The notes under the pieces: model-generated
What the model saw: the letters and a program-made list of their open reading frames with translations, nothing else
Database searches by the model: none
Told to the model about the DNA's origin: nothing
Shown: positions 51,936-60,371 of the stretch, piece by piece
How the letters are laid out: every line of letters starts with the position of its first letter
Numbering within the stretch: position 1 is the first letter of the stretch
Origin: JAGNGI01 sp035448825
GTDB lineage: Bacteria; Fidelibacterota; UBA2242
Assembly (NCBI GenBank): GCA_035448825.1
Contig: DAOTJS010000003.1
Location: forward strand, 1-64,000
DNA length: 64,000 bases
Reading direction: 5' to 3'
Translations under genes and position numbers: made by a program

Positions 51936-54900
51936 TTAATTTAGCGTAATTTTATTACCGAAGTCATTAAAATTATCAAACCAATATTTTCGCTGTGGTT
52001 CGGGAACGCTTGCAACGCCTCCCGAAGCAGGCATTAGCAGTAATTTGACATTGATAATCAAACCATTGTGAGGAAAATTGATGGGTGATTTGGTTAGCGG
52101 GTCTTCAAAGATACTTGAAAATCCATCTATTTTTCTTAAACCGTCGGTATGTTCAGTACCTTTCGGATCAACAAAAAGGATTAAGTATTTTTTACCTTTC
52201 TGTGCCCAAAATATGAAGTCCGGTTTAAAATCAGAAATTCGATCTTCCTTTGGATTATAATAGGGAATAGAAACTTCATCAACCGTTTGATCGAGTTTAG
52301 AAAATAACCACCAATCGAATTCCTTAAATTTGTTGTCGGGCTGTCTAAGATACTCTTCCATCTTTTCGATAAACTTAACCTCACTCTTAACATTTATGAT
52401 ATGTTCGAGATAAGCGCATTTCTCGGTTTCGGATAAAATCACTGGAAGATAATAGTGGTTAGCAATGTATTTGATTTTAGTTTTTTCATTTCCGTAAGAA
52501 TATTCAATCTCACAGGCATATTTTGATTGTGCTTCCTCTATTTCCCTGACGAAGCGATTCGTATCTTTGTGTACATCGAAATCCAATTTCAACTGCTCAA
52601 TGTACATGGCCTTATCTGGATAGTTTTGCACTTTTTGGATTGATTCTACAATTTTCTCATAATCGGCATTGAGCCTACACCTTATTTTCTTGAAATGAAC
52701 GATTTCATTTCCTAACTCTTTAAAGGTGTCAAACTTTTTATTCTTTATGCTAAAGTGATTAATTATCTGACCAAGGATTATTTCCGGTTCGTAGAGAGAA
52801 TTCTTGTTTTCAGGTTCAAAGTATTGTTCTGCATGGTCAAAACTTTCCCTAATTTTCTTTAAGACCTTGATATCACAATCATATTTAGCTACGATAACTT
52901 TATCTGGCAATAACTGATGTAATTGTTTGGTCAGTGCTAAATCATTTTCACTTACAGAAATTTTCTGGGGTTGACTTTCCTCGGCAAAAATTTTTTCAGA
53001 ATCACGATAAACAGGAATAAGCAAGATTTTACCTGTACTTGCCGGATTAATTATAAATTTGCTTCCTAAATTTTTGCTTTCCTCTTCTCCTTTTAGAACA
53101 GCCATTATTTCCTTAAGGTTATTGGCATTAGTTCCGAAGATAAACAGGCTTTCGATCGGTAAGACCCATTTATTGATTTTTTGAAATAATTGCTCATTGA
53201 TTACTCCGGCATTGAGCAAATTCTGTAAACGCTTCCGCTGGTATTTGATCGGTTCGATTCTGACTCCGCGACCTACCGACTGCAGGACAAACTTTTTTGC
53301 ATCGCTTCCTATGCCGATATTCACAAATAAAACAATGTTCGGTCGGTTGGAATCCCAGCCTTCGTAGAAAGCTCGCGAGCCCATAAGAATATTAATGTCG
53401 GAGTCATCCTGATTTATTTTCCGGAAATAGCTTTCGTTTTCGAAACTTTCATTAATTTCATATCCCTCAAGTTTGTCTTTCAGCCAGCCGGAAATGTCCC
53501 CAATTTTAATTAAGGCAAAAGGCTTTTCGGCAGTCTTAAGCTTAAAAATCAATTCATTTTTATTGCTGGGGATTTTTAAAACCTCAATGTTGCCGGCAGT
53601 TTCAGCGTTCAAAACGTATTTTAAAATATCGTCGTAATTCAATTGGGAGATTAAATCGTTATCAATTACACAGTCCAATTCTTCGAACTCAAACTTTGAA
53701 TTAGTATTGAAGTCCTGAATTAGTTCTTGTTTTGCCTGATCTAATAAATCATACCTAATTTCATTTTTAGCGACTTTTTCCAATTCCCTAAAAAATAACT
53801 CAAGATCAGATTCTTCTACATCTACCGAATTAACCAGAGTCAAAAGAAGTGGGCGGTGGTATAACGAGCTATCAACTTGTCTGATTTCTTCAAAATACTT
53901 ATTGATATAAGTCAAAAGCACAAGGGTTTTCAAAACGACTTTTTGCTTTTCGACTGGTGAAAAATCGGTTTTATCGCGAAATGCGCTGATTTCGGTAGAA
54001 GATAGATAAATATGTTTGCCATATCCTTCTGTTACAAAACTTGAGAGGTTGAAGGCATATACACAGGTAGCGAAATCCCGCGGATCGGTAAAGGTCGCGG
54101 AAAAATTAAATAAGAACCCATTTCGGGAAAGAATAGAATATAGAATCTGACGCTTGCTGTCTTCTTTATCGCCTTTGTGCGCCTCGTCCAGGAGAATATA
54201 CCATCTACCGTTATTATCGAAATTTCTAAAGTTGATGATTTTTTCTTTTTGGATATCGGAGATTAAATCGGAACGGTAATAAAAAACAGTTATTTCATTT
54301 TTAGAAAAAGGCAAAGCATTGTCACGCTTGGTGCTTTCATAATCTCTCAAGTTTATGGGAGTAATTTTTGTGTCAAAATTGAAACTGTTGAATTCTGCAA
54401 TATGATTTTTGAATTGATCCAGAAGGTCATCACGATGGGCTAAATAAAGCAAATCTCCGGCCGGTAACTCTTTATCGGTAATCAGCTTGCCTAAAAATTC
54501 AATCAACTTGACAATAATCAGCGTCTTGCCGGAACCAGTCGCCATCCAAAAGCTCATCCGATTGATAAAATGCTCAAAAGAAATTTTATTTTCTAATGCA
54601 GGATAATCCCTGTCATATTCCAGAAGATATTTGGCTGTCTTTTTGCCCTCTCTCTTTTTTAAATCGTAGTCGAAATTTTCTGATAAATCGTTAGCTTTGT
54701 AGTGATTGAATAAATTCCTTTTTCGTAAGTGGGTGTTTGCGATTACATCGTCAGGCTTTTCCTGCCCCCCCTTCTCGAAAGGGTAATCAGAGGATGGATT
54801 GTTGCCTTTGAAATAGAGCCACAACCCTTTAAGCGCGTTTTGAAGCGCTTGCTTTTGAAAATCAAAAAGCGTTTTGTCTTTTGAAAACCGACCAAAATCA

Positions 54901-54980
54901 AATCCCTGCCACTTGATTGGTAAGTTTTGGAAATTATTATCTTTATTATCTTTTACGATGTTTTGAAGATATAATTTCAT
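51936..54980 (-). CDS. res: Type III restriction enzyme helicase/nuclease subunit (Res)
   Basis: Res uses ATP to communicate between two head-to-head recognition sites and cuts DNA with Mod. The superfamily 2 helicase core has Walker A MATGSGKT (146-153), the DEAH box in WYILLDEAHKGD, motif III FNFSATFTDP and motif VI SVGRGVRIEPIKYQR. The C-terminal PD-(D/E)xK nuclease is visible as FKPDFIFW ... YLILFVDPKG. The 1014-residue length fits. Residues 66-80 (YPFEKGGQEKPDDVI) are encoded by a dispersed hairpin element inserted in frame. Its start overlaps the RhuM-Fic stop by four bases, so res, the RhuM-Fic gene and mod are one operon. Confidence 0.9.
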   Translation of the reverse strand: MKLYLQNIVKDNKDNNFQNLPIKWQGFDFGRFSKDKTLFDFQKQALQNALKGLWLYFKGNNPSSDYPFEKGGQEKPDDVIANTHLRKRNLFNHYKANDLSENFDYDLKKREGKKTAKYLLEYDRDYPALENKISFEHFINRMSFWMATGSGKTLIIVKLIEFLGKLITDKELPAGDLLYLAHRDDLLDQFKNHIAEFNSFNFDTKITPINLRDYESTKRDNALPFSKNEITVFYYRSDLISDIQKEKIINFRNFDNNGRWYILLDEAHKGDKEDSKRQILYSILSRNGFLFNFSATFTDPRDFATCVYAFNLSSFVTEGYGKHIYLSSTEISAFRDKTDFSPVEKQKVVLKTLVLLTYINKYFEEIRQVDSSLYHRPLLLTLVNSVDVEESDLELFFRELEKVAKNEIRYDLLDQAKQELIQDFNTNSKFEFEELDCVIDNDLISQLNYDDILKYVLNAETAGNIEVLKIPSNKNELIFKLKTAEKPFALIKIGDISGWLKDKLEGYEINESFENESYFRKINQDDSDINILMGSRAFYEGWDSNRPNIVLFVNIGIGSDAKKFVLQSVGRGVRIEPIKYQRKRLQNLLNAGVINEQLFQKINKWVLPIESLFIFGTNANNLKEIMAVLKGEEESKNLGSKFIINPASTGKILLIPVYRDSEKIFAEESQPQKISVSENDLALTKQLHQLLPDKVIVAKYDCDIKVLKKIRESFDHAEQYFEPENKNSLYEPEIILGQIINHFSIKNKKFDTFKELGNEIVHFKKIRCRLNADYEKIVESIQKVQNYPDKAMYIEQLKLDFDVHKDTNRFVREIEEAQSKYACEIEYSYGNEKTKIKYIANHYYLPVILSETEKCAYLEHIINVKSEVKFIEKMEEYLRQPDNKFKEFDWWLFSKLDQTVDEVSIPYYNPKEDRISDFKPDFIFWAQKGKKYLILFVDPKGTEHTDGLRKIDGFSSIFEDPLTKSPINFPHNGLIINVKLLLMPASGGVASVPEPQRKYWFDNFNDFGNKITLN
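54744..54788. repeat. Two-hairpin dispersed element inside res
   Basis: This contains CGTCAGGCTTTTCCTGCC followed by CCCCTTCTCGAAAGGG, which form a CAGG/CCTG hairpin and a CCCTT/AAGGG hairpin. It has the same order, spacing and flanks as the elements that bound the DUF559 insert in mod, and the same reading frame, giving a related peptide (PxxKGxQxKPDxV). Confidence 0.75.
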
Positions 54981-55972
54981 ACTGTCAGTAAGTTTGTAAT
55001 TAATCTAATAAATTTTTCTTTTTCATCGGGATTGCTTATCGCTATTAAAAGTGACAGTGCGGTTAGAGCATTATCGTTTATTTTCTTTTCACCGTTCGGC
55101 TTATAAAGATAATCGCTTTTATCCAGCAAATAAATAAACAGAAAAGAAGCAATCCGTTTATTGCCGTCCATAAAAGGATGATCTTTGATGATAAAATACA
55201 AAAGATGAGCGGCCTTTTCTTCCAGCGATGGGTATAATTCCCTTTTGTCAAATGTCTGATAAATGTTTCCTAAAATGGCTTTAAATTGGTCGCCATTTTC
55301 CTGGCCAAATAAATCGCTGGCTTCCTTTTTTATAATCAGCTCCTTTTTAATTTGGTCAGCCACTTTTCGCGCTTCTTCATAAGTTATGATAAACTGGCTT
55401 TTTGTTTTTTTGGCCAAAGTCAGTTTTCCCTTGTCGTATTGCTCCAGCAAGGTTAATGTTCTGGCATAGTTTGAAAGTAAAGCTAAAATTTCTCCTTCCT
55501 GTCCGGCAAGCAATTCGTGTTTTGATTTTTCTTGAAGCAGGGCAATTGTTTCCTGTAAATCCTGAAAGGAGTTTTTATACTGAAGGAGCCTTTTTTCGTT
55601 TAGGGTGTATCCTTTAACTAAATGTTCTTTTAGAGTATTAGTAGCCCAGATACGGAATTGCGTCCCACGAATAGACTTTACCCTATAGCCAACTGAAATA
55701 ATCACATCGAGGTTATAAAAATTAGTTTCATAGTTTTTACCATCTTTAGCAGTTATCCGGAATTTCCGGATAACTGAATTTTCATTTAATTCTCCTTCGG
55801 AAAAAATGTTTTTTATATGCTCATTGATTGTTCTTACATCTTTATCCAGAAGTTCTGCCATTTGTTTTTGGGTAAGCCAGACTGTATCTTCTTTAAGCCG
55901 TACTTCTAATCTTGGGCCTTCTTTGGACGTATAAATAATTACTTCGCCTTTTTCGATGTTCTGATTTTTCAC
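54977..55972 (-). CDS. RhuM-like protein fused to a Fic/Doc domain
   Basis: The N-terminal 140 residues match the RhuM 'virulence' family (VWLTQKQMAELLDKDVRTIN, FRITAKDGKNYETNFYNLDV, SIRGTQFRIWATNTLKEHLV). The C-terminal half is a Fic/Doc domain with the catalytic motif HPFMDGNKR (265-273) and the family's Lys/Arg-rich linker before it. Fic domains transfer nucleotide or phosphate groups to proteins; Doc toxins phosphorylate EF-Tu. RhuM proteins are frequent companions of restriction systems and phage-defence islands. Here the gene sits inside the type III operon, seven bases after mod and overlapping res by four bases. A modulator or a backup toxin of the system is inferred. The inhibitory Fic helix motif ((S/T)xxxE(G/N)) was not located. 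Confidence 0.85.
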   Translation of the reverse strand: MKNQNIEKGEVIIYTSKEGPRLEVRLKEDTVWLTQKQMAELLDKDVRTINEHIKNIFSEGELNENSVIRKFRITAKDGKNYETNFYNLDVIISVGYRVKSIRGTQFRIWATNTLKEHLVKGYTLNEKRLLQYKNSFQDLQETIALLQEKSKHELLAGQEGEILALLSNYARTLTLLEQYDKGKLTLAKKTKSQFIITYEEARKVADQIKKELIIKKEASDLFGQENGDQFKAILGNIYQTFDKRELYPSLEEKAAHLLYFIIKDHPFMDGNKRIASFLFIYLLDKSDYLYKPNGEKKINDNALTALSLLIAISNPDEKEKFIRLITNLLTV

Positions 55973-55979
55973 AAATAAA

Positions 55980-58964
55980 TCATTCCCACCAAATCAATGG
56001 CTTTATTAGTTTATAGTCCAGGTCCTTGATATTGATCGGCTCATTCAAACCATTCAACCAAACTTTGTCCGCTTCAATTTTCTTGATCCACTTTCCAGTT
56101 AGATTAGATAGAGTTTCGGCAATATCTATATTGGGATAAAGTTTATCCAGATCAACCTTGACTTTATTGCTCTCGTAATCAATTTCCAGCGCTTTGAGCA
56201 TTTTTTCGTCTTTCATAAAGACATATTCCTGATAGGGCGAACGCCCCTGAACGGTAAACAAATCGCCGTCATCGTGTTTGCAGTTAGCCAGCGCCTCCTC
56301 GTATTGCTCAAGTTCATAATATTTGAAAAAACCGCCGCCTTGCCAATCAATATCTTTTGATAAATGTGGTCGCCTTTCCAATTCTCCAAAATTTATATTT
56401 TTATCACCAGATAAAACTAACTTCATGCGTCCTTTAACACCCAATTTTTTCACGCCTTCGGAATAATAAATTTCTTCAAAATGAGATCCCATTTCTATAC
56501 CAACCCATTTCCTATTTAACTTATGAGCAACCGCAGTTGTAGTGCCTATCCCTAAAAAGTAATCCAGCACAATGGATCTCGGTTCAGAAGATGATTGAAT
56601 AATTCTTCGCAATAAATTTTCTGGTTTTTGTGAGGAGGTAAAACTAAAACTTTCACTAACTCTCATTTCGGATTGCGTAAATGAAAAAATATCATTCCAT
56701 ATATCACCAACAGGAAATACTTTTTCATCCACCTTTATTTCTTGCATCCCAAAAGTGCCGTTGATCCATTTTTCAATTTTAAAAATAAAGTCAGAAATTT
56801 TCTTCGGAGATGAAGTTTTTGGAAAAGCTATTAAATCCATCCAACCGATATTTAGATTTGTTTCATTCCTGTTCGGTTTCCACAATTTTCTAAATAGATA
56901 ATCCTCATTTCGACAATAAAATAAAGTTTGATGTTTTAATTGAAAATTATCACCAAAACTTTTATAACCAAATAAATCAGCTTCTATATCTCTTGTGGCA
57001 TTAGTATCAAAAATTACTTCGGTAATCTGTGAGAATTTTTCTTTTATTAGTTCTTTGGCAAAGACATTGGCATTATCATCCATATGTAACCAATAAGTGC
57101 CATCCTTTTTCAACAGTCCAAGTCCGGCATTTATTCTATCTTTCATTAAACTCAACCAGCTTGAATCTTGAAATCTATCAACATAAGGAAAATCATCGCC
57201 CGTATTAAACGGTGGATCAATATAGATTGTCTGCACCTTTTCTTTGAATTTCGGAAGGATGGTGTTGAGCGCCTGATAGTTTTCGCTTTTAATCAGCCAG
57301 CCGTCCAGGGAATTGTCCAGATCATCGAACCGACTTAAGATTTCAAGTTCTAAATCCTTGAAATACCTGGTGTCAATCGGTAAATGTTCATATTTTGTAG
57401 ATAAGTGTTTGCCGGTTAAATCCGTTTCGAACACATCCTCTATCTTGAAATTTTCATTTACGATGCCAAGTTCCTGCCATTCTTTTATTTGCTGTTGAAT
57501 ATTGGGATGGTTTAATATTTTTTCTACCACATTCTCCTCCAACGGATTGGTATCCGAAGGACGCGGTGTATTCCCCTCTAATAGAGGGGTGTCAGACGTA
57601 GTCTGACGGGGTGTTGCCTCTTGCGCAGAATGGTCTTTATCGTAAATGGCATTATTAAACTCTTGTTTTAAAAATTCCATTACATCGTTTAGATTTTTCT
57701 TAATATCAATGTCGAAAATATGAATTACTTTTAAACCAAGTCCTCTAAGATACTGATCGCGTTCTTTGTCATAATCAATTTTGTCGTTATGGCTTTCTCC
57801 ATCTATTTCGATAACAATTCCCAGATTTTTGCAATAAAAGTCAACAATGTAATTCCCAACAATTTTTTGTCTATCAAAATCTAATCCCAGGAATTGTTTG
57901 TTTTTAACTTGATTCCAAAATAAAACTTCAGATAAGTTTCCAGCTTTTCTAAGTTCTTTTGCTCTTTCTTTCAGCGATGGATTGTAGGGTAATTCATACC
58001 ATTTGACTACCCCGTCAGGCTTCGCCTGCCACCCCTTCGCAGAAGGGGAATTATTCCAGATTCTATCCAAGGTAATCACATAGTTTGAGTTTTTGACAAA
58101 CTTCGGCTTGTTCCAGATTTTTACCAGTTCATCTTCAAACTGAGCGATAAAGTCAATGATTTTGAAAGCGATGTCCTTCAGGATTTGTAGTTCATTAACT
58201 CTGTCGGTGCTCCATTCTTTAGCCCCTTCCCAGAAATACTGATAACTCCAGAGCTTAAACTGTTCCTGTAAAAATGCTTTGGCATTTTTGTTGATGAAGA
58301 AATCAACCTCGCTTTGCTTTTCAAAAACGCGAAAAGCCCGTTCTAATTGTTCTTCAGTAATAGCAATGCCATTTTTCATAATGGCTTTTAATATCTCGTC
58401 CTGTTTTGTTTTTGTGCCTTTTTCAGAATATAAAACATTAAAAACAATAGTTTGATCCTCTTTTACCTGAGCTAATTCAAAAACGAGTGAGCGTTTTTCG
58501 TTGGCTTTTTTGCTTTCTATTTTTGAGGCATCAAAATAAAATTTGAAGCCGTCCCTGCCCGCCGAAGCTTCAGCGTAGGCGGGAAACTCAACCGGCAAAC
58601 TTCTGAAAATCCGGTCAGTTTTGACATAGTAGAGCATCTGCGTTTTCCAAAAGAGGATAACATCTTTTTCGTCGGTATAAACTTTTTCGTAGATATTGTT
58701 ATGGAAGGGTGTTTGATTGAAATAGATAGAACCGCTTTCGGTAAAGTACCGGCTGAAAAAGGAATAGAGTTTATCAAATAGTTCGTCTCGAAAAGACGGG
58801 TAGTTTTTCAGGGCATTTTCAATATCTTTTTTCAGGAGGTCTTCTATCCTGCGATAATAATTGGATTTAATGCGCATCAGATTGACAAAACCGCCGACGC
58901 CTTCGATCTTGGCCCCGATGAAAACATCCTGGAGGGCTTGATAGAATTTTTGTTCTTTATTCAT
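55980..58964 (-). CDS. mod: Type III DNA methyltransferase (Mod) with inserted DUF559 nuclease-like domain
   Basis: Mod recognises the target site and methylates adenine. The beta-class order of motifs is present: catalytic motif IV DPPFNTG (583-589) comes before the SAM loop LDYFLGIGTTTAVAHKL (motif I, about residue 800). Residues 1-300 form the long N-terminal region typical of this Mod subgroup. Residues about 305-478 are an insertion. It has a Vsr-like DUF559 domain (LKERAKELRKAGNLSEVLFW, VDFYCKNLGIVIEIDGESHN, HIFDIDIKKNLNDVM) between two hairpin repeats, after which the Mod sequence resumes at VVEKILNHPNIQQ. A second palindromic element adds PAYAEASAG at 128-136. The frame stays open throughout, giving 994 residues. 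Start follows AAAAGGAAAAT. Whether the enlarged Mod is still active is unknown. Confidence 0.88.
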   Translation of the reverse strand: MNKEQKFYQALQDVFIGAKIEGVGGFVNLMRIKSNYYRRIEDLLKKDIENALKNYPSFRDELFDKLYSFFSRYFTESGSIYFNQTPFHNNIYEKVYTDEKDVILFWKTQMLYYVKTDRIFRSLPVEFPAYAEASAGRDGFKFYFDASKIESKKANEKRSLVFELAQVKEDQTIVFNVLYSEKGTKTKQDEILKAIMKNGIAITEEQLERAFRVFEKQSEVDFFINKNAKAFLQEQFKLWSYQYFWEGAKEWSTDRVNELQILKDIAFKIIDFIAQFEDELVKIWNKPKFVKNSNYVITLDRIWNNSPSAKGWQAKPDGVVKWYELPYNPSLKERAKELRKAGNLSEVLFWNQVKNKQFLGLDFDRQKIVGNYIVDFYCKNLGIVIEIDGESHNDKIDYDKERDQYLRGLGLKVIHIFDIDIKKNLNDVMEFLKQEFNNAIYDKDHSAQEATPRQTTSDTPLLEGNTPRPSDTNPLEENVVEKILNHPNIQQQIKEWQELGIVNENFKIEDVFETDLTGKHLSTKYEHLPIDTRYFKDLELEILSRFDDLDNSLDGWLIKSENYQALNTILPKFKEKVQTIYIDPPFNTGDDFPYVDRFQDSSWLSLMKDRINAGLGLLKKDGTYWLHMDDNANVFAKELIKEKFSQITEVIFDTNATRDIEADLFGYKSFGDNFQLKHQTLFYCRNEDYLFRKLWKPNRNETNLNIGWMDLIAFPKTSSPKKISDFIFKIEKWINGTFGMQEIKVDEKVFPVGDIWNDIFSFTQSEMRVSESFSFTSSQKPENLLRRIIQSSSEPRSIVLDYFLGIGTTTAVAHKLNRKWVGIEMGSHFEEIYYSEGVKKLGVKGRMKLVLSGDKNINFGELERRPHLSKDIDWQGGGFFKYYELEQYEEALANCKHDDGDLFTVQGRSPYQEYVFMKDEKMLKALEIDYESNKVKVDLDKLYPNIDIAETLSNLTGKWIKKIEADKVWLNGLNEPINIKDLDYKLIKPLIWWE
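57570..57615 (+). repeat. Two-hairpin inverted terminal element, left end of DUF559 insert
   Basis: ATTCCCCTCT-AAT-AGAGGGG forms hairpin 1 and CAGAC-GTA-GTCTG forms hairpin 2, followed by ACGGGGT. It has the same scaffold as the right end but different stem bases that remain paired. Confidence 0.8.
58008..58053 (-). repeat. Two-hairpin inverted terminal element, right end of DUF559 insert
   Basis: On the + strand ACCCCGT is followed by CAGGC-TTC-GCCTG (hairpin 2) and CCCCTTC-GCA-GAAGGGG (hairpin 1), then AAT. It is the inverted counterpart of the left element. It codes for NSPSAKGWQAKPDGVV in the mod frame. Confidence 0.8.
58554..58585. repeat. Palindromic element of a second family inside mod
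   Basis: The arms CCCGCC (58558-58563) and GGCGGG (58578-58583) flank a 14-base loop that itself contains the palindrome GAAGCTTC. In the mod frame it gives PAYAEASAG. I recall near-identical peptides in unrelated proteins of uncultured bacteria, which suggests a dispersed element rather than protein evolution. Confidence 0.7.
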
Positions 58965-59017
58965 GATATTTTCCTTTTGAAATTAGGGATAATATCTTTT
59001 TAAAACCATTTTCCTGA

Positions 59018-60313
59018 TCATGGCCTCAACCGATAAATCGTTCTAGGAAATGGTATCGTTTCCCGGATGTGTGGCACTCCGGCAATCCAGGTGATCAATC
59101 TTTCCAGGCCGACGCCAAAGCCGCTGTGCGGTACCGAGCCGTATTTACGTAGGTCGAGAAACCACTGATATTCGTCGAGTGGCATTTTCTCAGCAATCAT
59201 ACGCTGGAGCAGTAAATCGTAGTCGTCCTCCCTTTGCGAGCCACCGATAATTTCGCCGTAACCTTCCGGAGCGATGAGGTCGTCGCCGAGTACAATGTCA
59301 GGATTTTCCGGATCGCGTTTCATATAAAAAGCTTTGATTTCCTTAGGCCACTTTTCGACGAAAATCGGCACATCCGATCCTTCGGTCAGTAAGGTTTCAT
59401 CCTGGGCACCCAAATCTTCCGTTTCGGTCATTGATGAGCCCTTGCTACGTAAATATTCGACTGCTTGGCGATGAGTCATTTTTTTGAATGGGGCATCGGC
59501 TTTTCGCAATTGTTCGACATTTCTTTCCAATATTTCGAGTTCCGGTTGACACTCTGCCAGAATTTTACGGATTACGAAGCGAATGAGCTCTTCCTGAATG
59601 CGCATATTTTCTTCATGTTCGACGAAGGCGGCTTCGGCGTCCATCATCCAGAATTCGGTGAGATGTTTGCGGGTTTTAGATTTTTCAGCGCGAAAAACTG
59701 GTCCGAAGTCATAAACCCGATTCAGACTCATTATACCGGTTTCCAGATAAAGCTGACCGGATTGCGAAAGGTAAGCTTTGCCGAGATCGAAATAAGGCAC
59801 TTCGAAGAGCGTAGTAGTACCTTCACAGGCATTGGGTGTCAGAATCGGCGAGTCGAAACGGATAAATCCGTTTTCATTCAAATACTGAGTAATTCCATAG
59901 TAAACCGCGTGGCGAAGGCGCAGAATCGCCCACTGTTTGCGCGAACGGAGCCACAGGTGGCGGTTATCCATCAAAAATTCAATGCCGTGTTCCTTAAGGG
60001 TAATCGGATAATCTTTAGCAATTTGATAAACTTGAATATCTTTGACGATGATTTCAAAACCGCCTGGCGCGCGTTTATCTTCGTGGATGAGACCGCTGAC
60101 GCTAATGGACGATTCCTGAGTCAGGATTTCCTTGTAATTGAAAATTTTTTCGGAAACATCGTTGCGTGATACGATGCCCTGAATCAAGCCGGTGCCGTCG
60201 CGCAAGAGTAAAAACCAGATTTTACCGCTGGAACGCAGATTATAAACCCAGCCTTTTAAGGTTACTTCTTGATTGTTGTAATTCTGAATGTCTTTAACGA
60301 AAACCGCTTGCAT
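59018..60313 (-). CDS. asnS: Asparaginyl-tRNA synthetase
   Basis: This class IIb synthetase charges tRNA-Asn. It has the N-terminal OB anticodon-binding fold (VTLKGWVYNLRSSGKIWFLL), motif 2 FRAEKSKTRKHLTEFWMMD (the RAEKSxTxRHLxEF form with downstream Glu as in AsnRS) and motif 3 GFGVGLERLITWIAG. The 431-residue length and absence of the bacterial AspRS GAD insertion support AsnRS. The start follows AAGGGG. The mod start lies 53 bases downstream of this gene's stop, so the restriction operon may be read through from here. Confidence 0.95.
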   Translation of the reverse strand: MQAVFVKDIQNYNNQEVTLKGWVYNLRSSGKIWFLLLRDGTGLIQGIVSRNDVSEKIFNYKEILTQESSISVSGLIHEDKRAPGGFEIIVKDIQVYQIAKDYPITLKEHGIEFLMDNRHLWLRSRKQWAILRLRHAVYYGITQYLNENGFIRFDSPILTPNACEGTTTLFEVPYFDLGKAYLSQSGQLYLETGIMSLNRVYDFGPVFRAEKSKTRKHLTEFWMMDAEAAFVEHEENMRIQEELIRFVIRKILAECQPELEILERNVEQLRKADAPFKKMTHRQAVEYLRSKGSSMTETEDLGAQDETLLTEGSDVPIFVEKWPKEIKAFYMKRDPENPDIVLGDDLIAPEGYGEIIGGSQREDDYDLLLQRMIAEKMPLDEYQWFLDLRKYGSVPHSGFGVGLERLITWIAGVPHIRETIPFPRTIYRLRP

Positions 60314-60371
60314 TTTTTGCCCCTTTCGAGTCCGATCAGATTCTATTTAATTTTTATAACTGATAAAATAC

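Larger units (their letters stand above)
57527..58053 (-). mobile_element. DUF559 nuclease-like segment bounded by inverted two-hairpin repeats, inserted in frame in mod
   Basis: About 520 bp encode a complete DUF559 (Vsr/PD-(D/E)xK-like) domain, with the acidic active-site candidates VDFYC and VIEIDGESH, inside mod. The left (57570-57615) and right (58008-58053) boundaries are inverted copies of one repeat. A further short hairpin (CGGAT/ATCCG, 57543-57556) lies outside the left copy. No transposase, intein splicing residues or target-site duplication were seen. The mobile nature is an inference from the bounded, in-frame insertion. Confidence 0.6.

Noticed and set aside
57527..58053. Intein in Mod
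   Set aside because: No Cys/Ser/Thr at the start junction, no His-Asn end and no Hint-type motifs; the core is a DUF559 domain bordered by DNA hairpin repeats.
59465..60169. 234-residue + strand frame
   Set aside because: It is antisense to asnS, whose protein is unmistakable.
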